Source: Branchiostoma floridae (lineage: Eukaryota; Chordata; Leptocardii; Amphioxiformes; Branchiostomatidae). Taken from it: a DNA stretch of 64,000 nt. The stretch lies in contig NC_049988.1 of NCBI RefSeq assembly GCF_000003815.2, positions 13,670,909 to 13,734,908 of the forward strand, given 5' to 3'. The notes under the pieces were generated by a model. That model was not told the origin of the DNA. It made no database searches and saw nothing but the letters and a program-made list of their open reading frames with translations. Positions 50,071 to 60,300 of the stretch are shown here, piece after piece. Made by a program: the position numbers and the translations under genes. How positions within the stretch are numbered: position 1 is the stretch's first letter; every line of letters starts with the position of its first letter.

Positions 50071-51195
50071 TTTGGTTCACAAGGAATTGACGGAGGTGCT
50101 TTGGTATCAGGTAGGTTCGACTGGGCTTGCTACTTAGGCGCAGTGTAAACACCTCATCGTGATGCCCTGTGTCCGGTACAGGTGCGCATGACAACAGCAC
50201 ACATGTTGGTGCATGGCGGTTTTTGCAAGTCATGGAGGTGTTGTCGGCTTTTGTTTGACGGGGCCACAAATATCAAGTTTCTTTCTCCTCGATTCCTTTG
50301 TCTCATATCTACTACCTCTGTCAATAGTAATGCCAAAAGTACATATTTATTTTCCACATGTATTTTCTCTTGGGGTATTCATGACAATAAGGTCCTCATT
50401 TGCATGGGTTACCTATCATCTTCTCCACTTGCATAACACATTTAAAAGTGGGGTTAAAGTGCCACCAACTGATCAACGGGCCAGGACCTTTTAGCCTAGC
50501 GGTTTAATAGTGCGTTGCGTTCGTGAGCTGGCGGGTTCGAATCCCAGGAGCCAGGAGACTGTACTACTCGCCTCTTGTGCTTCAAGGGTTCACAAGTTAT
50601 TCCACGTTTGCAAAAATTTATCATCTAAGAAAATAAGCCTATCATCGCATTTTCCCTCTCTTTATTTATTTATTCCATTTCTGTATTCTTTTACCAGGGT
50701 AAGCTCCCGTTACCCATCAGAGACTAGCGCTGCTTTTCAGGGAGGCCCTAGGTACAAATACAAATAATACCTACATACAATACAATATTTAAAGAGCACA
50801 ACATATCGTCAAGTACAAAAAAATGTACTACGTAAATGAAGCCCTGATTGGCATAACCCCATTTGCCATTTACACTTCTTTATTTGCCATGCATTAGGGC
50901 TGCGTGTGAGAGCTAATCCTAAGAAAACAGTGCTGAAATGTCCCACGACGAAGAAGATTAATCTACGGTACCGTAAGATAGTATCAAAAGCTGGCAGAGA
51001 ATCAAGCAGGACTATGACTCTGTATTCTATCGGTGGAGTAGTTTTCCTGTTATCATATCACTGACGAAAACTGTTGGATTCCAGTTGAAACTGTGACCGT
51101 TTCCAAAACCACTGTATCCAGTTTAGTGTATAGGCTCTATCAGTCTATAAAGTTCAGCTACATGTGCAATGTGATGCAAAGGTATTTCCTTTTCC
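50071..51195. repeat. Intergenic between CBR copies: tRNA-like SINE and duplicated flank
   Basis: No gene is seen. This flank resembles 56056-57240 upstream of copy B, so it was part of the duplicated block. A tRNA-like sequence has an A-box-like tagcctagcgg at 50492-50502 and a B-box-like ggttcgaatcc at 50534-50544, followed by a retroposon-like tail to about 50770. No full cloverleaf is evident. Confidence 0.55.
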
Positions 51196-53572
51196 TTAGA
51201 ATGGTATAGATTTGCGGTCATGGAACATCCGTCCCTGTGAGTCCTTAGTGTTGGGTGGGAGGAGGGCCAGGAACACAGCGGTGTCTGCACCTGCGGAGGG
51301 GGAGGAGTAGTTACATAGAGACAGTTAGACAATAAAATCTTCAGTTTTACAATGTAAGTTCAAAGCTACAAATTGTCATATCTAACAATGTGTGCTAGGA
51401 GCAGCATTTTTTAGCCAGGTGAATACAACCTAGGTCTAAATTGTGACACATATACATAAACAGCTTTAATACTCTAAGATGATGTCTATGTAGAAATAGT
51501 CCTACCATCAGCAGCACTCCTGGGGGGTCTCTCCCACCCTGTCGTGTCACTCTTGCACCAACCTGGACACATCTACAGACAGAAAGACCAACTTGAACTT
51601 TAACGAAACCAGGTACAAAGTAAGTCTTAGCAAAATGGGAAGAACAGAGCTTCCGTCAAAACTGGAGCCTTTCATAATCTGCATTGTATTGTCTATTACT
51701 TGATCCTTTTTCTTTTGTCATCCTCAATGATGATTTAGCATGGTACTTATTCGTGTAGCTATTTAAGTACGATACAGATTACTTTTGTTATTGTCATTGT
51801 TATTGGGTTACTCTCTCATCCCAGACAGGGGCTAAATTGCGAGGAGCCAACAATAAGCGGAACTGAGTCGCAAGGGTCTGGAGCAAACTGCCATTCTGCG
51901 CCACTCGGGTGATCTCAAAACGACAGTATCCTTACACAGTTGACCAGGATGTCCTCTCTGGAGTCCTTCTCCATCGCCCGAGCCTGGATAAACGTCAGGA
52001 CTGTCACTCCGATCTTAGACATGCCGAGCGCAGAGTCTGAGAAACCATTCTCTGCGTGCTTCCCTGACTTAGCCGTCCTATGGAGACAAATTGAAGAAGG
52101 ATAAATAGAAATAGCCAATACAGTTACTATGAAACGCAAGAAGCAGGTAGTACAGTCTTTTGACTTCCGAGAAGTTCCAACCAACGACGAAGTCCCGCGC
52201 CGGCATCTCATAAACTCAACGCACTATCCACTCAGGACTAAAAGGTCCGGACCCGTCAGTCTGTTCAGTTGGTGCTGGTTGAACCCCACTGTTTTTTTAG
52301 ATTTTCATATTTGCCCTTGAATCTCCAAGTTCAATATCCCTGTATGGCACATTTTGCCATTACTTACAGGGCCAGCATGGGGACCACTGAAAAATCGAGT
52401 AGTATGCATATGGTCTTCTGGCTCTCGGGATTTGAACCCGCGCAAAACCCGAGCCACCAGCTCACAGGCCCGCTGCACTAATCAGTGGGCTGAAAGGTCC
52501 GGACCAGTGGCGCTTAAACCCCACTTCTACTACAAGTCTGTAGCTTGCTACAACCTTAGCGCATAGCTTAGCAAAGGTAAATTTTCCCCTACATGTACTC
52601 ACTCGATGAACTTGTTCAATGACATCACCAGTTCTTCCTCCTGGATGTTCCTGTCCCTGAAGCGGGCCTGCAGTTCGGCACTGCATTTCTTCAGAGACAT
52701 CTGACTGATTTGGCCGGACACATTCACTACCCTGGGGAATAGGAATAAAAGTCAAGGGTACACTGTACTACAGGGCAGCACAGTTTTGGATGTTTCTCAT
52801 GTTCTGGACAGGAAAAGTAGAAGTACAGGCTATGTTATTCTCAGCGGTCTTGTAACTTGCAGCTGGCGATTCACAACATTCTAAGAGACAATGCCAGTAA
52901 GAAACACTAGCAGTTTTACAAATTTAAGCAAAGGCACTGTATAACTGATATTAAAATAGCAAAATTACCCAGGGAAAAGAGAAGAACACATCATAAATTT
53001 GATGTTATCCAGTAGTTCAACACGTGTTCAGGATTGGGTGAGAAGCTCGAGGGTATTACTTTTAGTCCCACAGATTTTAGACTAAGTGCATATTCTAAAG
53101 AAGAAAATATGGTGAATCCAATTTGCATTCTTGTCTTTAATGTCTGCAGCTCATCTTCCAGGTAACTGCATGACTGTTGATAGCTCCGCCCACCTTCCAT
53201 GGGGCCTGATGATTGGCAGCAGAGCTTTGCTGACAGCCAGGGTTCCGAAGAAGTTGACGCCCACAGTTTGCTCCACCTGGGTTCCAAACGGGACAGTAGA
53301 GGTCGCCTGTGAAAGGAAAGATACCAGGCATCAGAAACACAGAAATGGAAAAAATGTAAAATACATTGGACTCATTCCTCAACCTACTGACATGTACGCA
53401 ACGAAACCTGGTCTGGCTCCAGATCTCGTAATGAGGGACTTCTGCGGTGCGAAAGGTGTCGGCAGCTTAAGGAATGTCTCAAATCTACTTGACAGAAATG
53501 ATAAAAATAATTTGATAGGTTGCTTTTTCACCAATCATCATCATCCGGGCGTGCTGGTTGCACGGATGGCCA

Positions 53573-53670
<98 letters not shown>

Positions 53671-56055
53671 CACCAATACATTACAGCAAACGATTTCAAT
53701 GAGGGCTTTTTTAAAAGTAATGAAAAAAATAACCGGTTTTAAAAAAGCCTTTCATAGACAAAGCAGTTACTTCTTTAACCTCATTGATTGGGCAAAGGAC
53801 ATACATGTACATTGATTTTTATCATCATCATTATTTTCTTAAAGTGACATACAAAATTGAAAAGAAAAATAGATTACCATGTAAGCAAACCCTGCATTGT
53901 TCACCAGCACGTCCAGGCCCCCGTGCTTGTCCTGCAGATGCTGCTTCAGTGCCTGAATACTCTGCTCATTTGTGATGTCCAGCTGGTGGAAGCTGGGGTT
54001 CAGGCCCTCAGACCTCAGTTTTTGGACAGCCTCCTGTCCGAGTTTCTCATTTCGACCTATGTTGGAAACATATAAGAAATCAAAACCATGGCACATCAGT
54101 GTGATACTACTTAAAGAACTACTTTTTTCTTTGAGTTGATTCGATGATGCAACCAAGGTGAAGCTTTAACTCCAGTTCACCCTTATCCTAGGTTACCTTA
54201 TAGGGTAACCTATATCCATTGTTTTTACTGAACATGGTATTCATTGATATCAATCGACGGACGGTGGTTTGAAATTGAAACGTTTTCAAAATATTACAGT
54301 TTGAAACCATCGACCTGATATCCCTTAATACTCTGTTTTTAAAGACAACGGATAAAGGTCACCCCACGGATAAAGGTGAATTTTACCTGTTAGGTAGACG
54401 ATTCCATCAAATTGTTTGCACAGTCCCCGCACTATCTCCAGCCCGATGCCCTTGTTTGACCCGGTCACCTGGTGATGGGGAGGTAATGATCACTGCATTA
54501 ATTAATTGGTGCTGATTGCTCAACATCTTACACTCAACTTAGAGCGTCCTGCACTAGGGAGGCACAGAAAGGGTATAAAAGGAGGAGTGGTCGAATATCT
54601 GTCATTCTTGGGAAAGACGAATAACGTCGAAACCGGTCGAATGCCGTCTCTGGGCTAGCTGTCATTTTCCAAAAGCTACGAATGACACTGCATTTAATGC
54701 TTGGTAACCTTTTAGAGCCGTGCAAAGAAGAGCACTGACTTCAAACAAAACCTAAAGCAAAAACATTGGTGTTAAGCAGAAAATTTCAAATTCCCAATGC
54801 GAAGTCATGGCTTTAGTAATTGACCTTTAATTAATGAATGAATGTAATGTAATGAAGTGTACCCTAGTCGATCACTTATTGGTATAACATTGCCATAATG
54901 TGATACCATTCTGTCATTGTGTAAGATTCATCGTCAAACTTTTACGTATTACGCAATATCTAAATTATTTTAAAAAATCGGCGAAAATAACACAACAGTG
55001 CCACAGTGAACGAACCCCGCAGTGCCGCACCGATGCCACAAGCGCAGTGAGATACCACCTTAAACGTTCCCCAAGGGACGTTTGCGCAATTGGTGACGGG
55101 AGTTCATAAGTCGTAAACTGGACTAGAGTGTGGAAATTAAGATAGTGACTCAGCGTCTTGCCTCACTTGTGTAACTAGTCACGACTGGGGGCGTCTTTTG
55201 TCTCCTTTTTAAACAACAAAGAATAGTGTTTACTCTTTAGCGTTCTCTAACACACAGAATTTCAAAAGCTTGTCGTTACGCTGGAGACGTTCCCAACTAA
55301 TGACGCCTAAAATACAGGTGTGTCCTCAGTAGTAGACACAGATACAGATTTGTTGAAAAACTCGGAACGAAATGTTAATGATCAGATCCAACTGGGTTTG
55401 ATGCATGTCAAAGAAAACTACAGAAAGATGCCAATACTGATACTGAGTCAGAGTATATCAGTGAAAGGCGAACCTGAGCACCTATAGATTTGTTCTACTG
55501 ACATCTTGGTGACCTTCCAACATTCAATCCAATTCATACTTTCCAAGGTAGAAACACGTAACGTTACGTCACTAGTACCCCTGGCGTGTATGCCGGACTG
55601 GTTATAACTTAAGCACGGTAGTCACAGCGTACCATTAGCAATTATATGTTGTACATGTACATGTAACGATACATGTATCACACCAGGATTTTTTATCTTC
55701 TCATAGACAGCATCGTAATATTAAGGCAAAGTACATTAACATTGTCATACCGCTAATTTGATTAGTCTCTATTGCAAGCCTTGTCGGAAACTATATTTGT
55801 TGTTGCTGAAGCATTGTTTCTCGGTCGTTGCCCGGTTTTGAATGCTAGGTTTAATGACTGTCCAGTGCACTCGCAGGTGGTTTCATACCTCGGTTAACAT
55901 TGAGAGGCCGGAAAACTACACGTATCTGTTACCTGAATATAAGAAGGTGGCCCGATGTAGTTTGCATGCAACATCTATATGTGCACTGTATTTTGGTATT
56001 TCCTACGAGGAGAAAGAGAAAAATGAACGCTACTCACCACGGCTACACGACTCAT
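51196..56055 (-). CDS. Carbonyl reductase-like protein, copy B, catalytic Ser and Tyr lost (probable pseudoenzyme)
   Basis: Tandem paralogue of copy A with the same eight-exon structure on the minus strand: 56038-56055, 54387-54468, 53878-54056, 53194-53306, 52603-52731, 51936-52077, 51506-51572 and 51196-51290, giving 274 residues. The frame is fully open and all splice sites are canonical. The cofactor loop TGSNKGIG (8-15), NNAG (86-89) and Asn111 (GVNFFGT) are kept. Two tetrad residues are changed: Ser137 is Gly (VVNVSG) and Tyr191 is Leu (SALGMSK); Lys195 remains. KTDMAG has become KSDTTG. NADPH binding may persist, but SDR-type catalysis is not expected (inference). It might act as a binding or regulatory protein, or be decaying without stops. 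Exons 1-3 are almost identical to copy A, while exons 5-8 differ much more. Confidence 0.9.
52421..52500 (-). repeat. tRNA-like SINE fragment
   Basis: On the minus strand ggttcaaatcc (complement of 52428-52438) is a good B box, preceded by ctggtggctcgggttttgcg. It sits in intron 5 of CBR copy B. No matching acceptor stem is visible, so it is a retroposon fragment and not a tRNA gene. Confidence 0.45.
53575..53667. repeat. (TC)n microsatellite, about 46 units
   Basis: An uninterrupted CT dinucleotide run in intron 3 of CBR copy B, absent from the matching intron of copy A. It creates false open frames of Ser-Leu or Arg-Glu on the two strands. Confidence 0.95.
54174..54386. repeat. Palindromic MITE, orthologous copy in CBR B intron 2
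   Basis: Same family and same position relative to exon 2 as the copy at 48249-48457, so it was inserted before the CBR duplication. The end ggataaaggtgaa is followed directly by ttttac, the splice donor of exon 2 on the minus strand. Confidence 0.65.
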
Positions 56056-57363
56056 TTTGGTTCACAGGGAATTGACGGAGATGCTATGGTAAGCCTCAGG
56101 TAGGGCCGACTGGGCTCGCTACTCAGACGTAATTCAAATGCGTAAATAGTAATGTCCTGTGTCCAGTACAGGTGCCCATGACAACAGCACACGAAACGTT
56201 TGTGCATGACGGGTTTTGCCGGTCATGGAGGCGTTGTCGGCTTTTGTTTCGGGGCCACAGATATCAAGTTACGTTTCTTTCTCCTCGATTCTTTTGTCCA
56301 TATCACGGTTACTGCCACAAGTACATATTTAAATTCCACATGCCTCGTGTTTTCTCTTGGCGTATTCATGACAATAAGGTCCTCATTTGCATGGGTTACC
56401 TAGCATATACTGTAAATGCAGAAATGTTCGCGGTAGATTAATGTTCGCGGTTTTTGCGCTGACCACTTTACCGTGAACTTAAAACCACCGCGAACATTTT
56501 TCTATTATCATGGTATTAGACTGCAGTCTATGGTGTTACCGCGAACTTAAATCCACCGCGAAAAGTCCCTTTTCCCGCTACCGCGAAATTAAATCCCCGC
56601 GAACTTAAATACATTTACAGTAAGTTGATCATCTTCTCCACTTGCATAACACACGTAACAGTCAGTGGGTTAAAGTGCCACCAACTGACCAACGGGTCCG
56701 TACCTTTTAGCCTAGCGGTTAGCTAGTGCGTTGCGTTGCGTTCGTGAGCCGGCGGGTTCCAATCCCAGGAGCCAGGAGACTGTACTACTCGCCTCTTGTG
56801 CTTCAGTGGTACACAGGTTATTCCACGTTTACAATGTTTTATATAATAAAATAATCCTATTACCGCATTTTCCCTCTATCTACTTATTTATTTCATTTCT
56901 GTATTCTTTTACCAGGGTACGCTCCCATCAGTGACTAGCACTGCTTGTCAGGAAGGCACAGGTACACATACGAATAACACATACATACAACACAATACAA
57001 TATTTACAGAGTACAACATATCGTCAAGCACAAAAATGTACTACGTAAATGAAGCCCTGCTTCGCATTACCCCATTTGCCGTGTACACCTCCTCATGTGC
57101 GGTGCATTAGGATTGCGTATGTGATCTAATCCTGAGAAAATAGTGCTGAAATGTCCCACGGTGAAGTAGATTAATCTCCAAGCAGATTCTATGGTAGCCT
57201 AAGATAGTACATGTATCAAAAGCTGGCAGAGGAGTGAAGCCGACTTAGTAGTGTGTATGTAGCTTTCCTGTTTTACGTTATATTTTTGTATGGTGGGACG
57301 TGTGTTTCGCATCACGTGATTGGCAGTGTGTTCCTTAACGTGTACTACACACAACTGCGCACC
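56056..57363. other. Head-to-head intergenic region between CBR copy B and the FAAH-like gene
   Basis: 1.3 kb separates two divergently transcribed genes. It holds the MITE at 56408-56622, a second copy of the tRNA-like SINE (A-box-like at 56708-56718, B-box-like ggttccaatcc at 56755-56765) and flank duplicated from upstream of copy A up to about 57240. No convincing TATA box is seen on either side, and any shared promoter would be an inference. Confidence 0.5.
56408..56622. repeat. MITE with tactgtaaat ends upstream of CBR copy B, empty site in copy A
   Basis: Ends tactgtaaatgcagaaatgt and aacttaaatacatttacagt are inverted copies. The inside is full of ttcgcggt and accgcgaac words. The matching flank of copy A near 50410 (ggttacctatcatcttctcc) has no insert, while copy B has it between ggttacctagca and gatcatcttctcc. 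The insertion is therefore younger than the duplication. Confidence 0.75.
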
Positions 57364-60300
57364 ATGGACAGGGTCTACAACATTATAATGGACAGGATGA
57401 ATGGTTCGGAATCTATAGTCGCCTACACCGCCGTGTCAGCCGGCGTCCTGAGCTGTTATGTCGGTCTCAAAGTCTACCGCAGACAACAGGTAAAGAAGAA
57501 AGCCTTAAAGAAGAGAGAAGAAAGCCGGAAAGCCATGCAAGACCTTCAGAGATCTGTACTGGCGGTTGACAATGGGGTGAGGTCGCACTCTGTGCTTCAT
57601 AATACGTAATGTTTAGTTAATCATTTACCACCGAGGATCGGTCTGCTTGAATCGTCCTCATGTATAGTTGCAACGGGATGTCCCTGTAGCACAATTGGTA
57701 GCAGCATCTTAGTTGAACTCCAGGTTCTAGTTACTTGGTACCTGGCAGGTCACGGCTCAATCCTAGGAAGGGCATCATGGCCGAAGTTGCACTCGTTGTT
57801 TGGGAGAACCATAGAATGAGAGTCCCGTAAAATGTGGGCCCCGCGGTTCAAACATGTACAGGTGCCTCAAGCACGTAAAGGTGGGGTCACACCTGCGTAT
57901 GAGGCGCGCATGGGGCGCACATGGGAGTATTTGTCTCCACCAGGCTCCACAGGTCGTTGTAAAAATAATAGAAATTGGACAAACGTAAACAGGTAACATG
58001 TCGGACGAGTTAGCTGGGTCGCTAACCATACTTCTCGGTCAGCTAACTCATCTGGCATGTTATGTATCTATATTTGTCCAATTTGTAATATTTTTCCCGC
58101 GACCTGTGGAGCCTAGTAGAGACTAAGAGCTTCATGCGCACCTCAAACGGACTTGAATATATACGCATGTGTGACCCCACCTTAAAGGGGAAGGGCTAAC
58201 AACCCCTCCTTGTAATAATATAACGTTAGTGCTCTATATGCCACTAGGCACGACAAGTGTCTGAACGAACGTACGAACATGCACCATGCACCACTGATGT
58301 TTATACTGCACTGATTTGAACTGATTAGAAACGTGGGTTTATCGTCAACACTGTTAATGAATGAAGGCAAACATACAACAGCAAAATCAGACTACACGTA
58401 CATACTGTGGGTGGAACGTACGCAACCGGTACAAGATGAATTACACATTTAAAAATAAAAACACAAACTTGTTTTCAAAGTTACCGAACTTGATTCAGTC
58501 AACCATACAAATGTCTCCGTTGTTACCTGACTATATATCATATATATTGTCCTACAAAATATAGCACCACATTTGCTGCATATTTATTCTGGTCGCCTAT
58601 TCGCCCGGATGTTAGACACGTGATCCATCCATTGTATAAATATGCAGATTAGGGGCATCTCGTCACTCGTTAGGCCGCCTCCAACAACGGCTGGAGCTGA
58701 AGCGACGGCTCCTCCGCAAGCAGACAAAACTTCCCGCGGCGGCAAGAGTACGTCTGGACGCCGCAGGGTGACACGAGGCAATCCGAGGACTCATGCGGCC
58801 ACGGCGTGGTTACCATCAGGTCGACGTTTGTTTTTTCCACGGAAGGTTTGGTGTCGGTTTCCAGTGGTCGGTCGGTACATTTTCTGCGCTTCTCCCGTAT
58901 TTTAAAATCTTCTTTTTCGTGTAATGATGCGTCTTGATATTTCTTTCGCCGGTCGTGATTTTCTTCTAGCACGCTTGGAATTCTGAGCCGGCTGTATCGT
59001 TCTAATCTGCATTCCTGTCGCTTATTCGTATGTATGAGCTTCAGAGCGGCGGGGGAGGAAAGACCCTAGTGCAGAGGATGGCTGCCTTACACTTTTTGCT
59101 CGTTTTACAGTTTCTTCCCTTTTATCCTAGGCCGGGTCGAGTTTAGGACGTTTTTTAGTTCACGTTGGCGTTTTGCTCCGCTTGGAGCTGAGTGATTTTT
59201 GTGCGATTTCCTGATTTTGTGTACGTTTTTTAGCAGGATCCGACAGCTACTCCAAGCAGATAGTTGGTGCCCACATGGCAGATGGTGGTTCTCCGGAATT
59301 CCTTTGTCTTCGCCATGTTCTTGTATCCTTTCTATCCTCTGCGAAGGAAAGCTGTGGGTGTTGGCTTTCATTGCTAAGGCGTGGAGCAGAACGAGAGTTT
59401 CCAGATTTTTATGTCATTCTTTGATTTTCGTGAATATTTCAGGCAGGGACAGAGGACGACGATGGCATGATCCATGAGGCAAGATGGCGACCCCCCTTGG
59501 TTTCTTTGTTTTCAGGATTACGGGTCATCCCTCTGGGAGAGCCTGGCGTAGCGTTCAGCCAACCCACCTGAGCTTGGAAGGCTGCAGCTGGTTCGATTTG
59601 GGAGTCTTTTTTCCGTTTTTTCGGCCAGGTAGAATTTTTCTTTTGCTTCCTAGATTGAACGTCGAGGCTGTGTATGGGGTTTTCTGCTACCATTTGTTTT
59701 AGTTTACTTGTGTATGAGTTCGTACCTGTAAGGCGCATGGATGTGTGAATGCGCGTGGCCCAGCCTTACGCCACGTAACGCGGCTCGCTCGCATGTGGGG
59801 GGGCTGGGCGGTGTGGAAGATGCGTATGTTTTAGACTTGTCTGTCTGGGACCGGACCTGTTGCCGGGCGCCCGTCCCTTCCCACTGTCTCATGTTTCACA
59901 TTTTGTTTATACAGGTCCGACGCTCTCCCCCTCCAACAACAGGGATGCGCGGGACACACCACCACCCAGAGCCGGCATAAGCCACCCTCAACCTCGCCAG
60001 ATGTGCGGCCTGATAGGACCCGTTGGCGGCCTGCACAAGCCTTAGCAGCAGAGAGGGCTCAAGACGCGCCGGGAACCTGTTAGCCGAGCAGTTAGGCTGT
60101 GATGTTTTATGTGGTGAACCATGTTCTTTGTGCCGAACTTAGTGCTACAAGGGACAGCGGTCAGAGGATCAGGGTCGACTGGCGCTCCAGTCCCCGACAC
60201 CGCCCAGCCCCTGCCGGTCAGTTCAGCTAACCCCGCCGACAACTCAAGGAACTGTAAGTCATTTTCCCCCTATTTTTCGTGAATAGATTTTAACATGTCG

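Noticed and set aside
50485-50562. Functional tRNA gene (also 52421-52500, 56700-56780 and 57680-57770)
   Set aside because: A- and B-box-like words are present, but no complete cloverleaf or acceptor stem could be drawn. Flanks look like retroposons and one copy is duplicated with the CBR flank.
53131-53742. 203-aa plus-strand frame with a Ser-Leu run
   Set aside because: It crosses CBR copy B exon 4 in antisense and the (TC)n microsatellite. No protein features.
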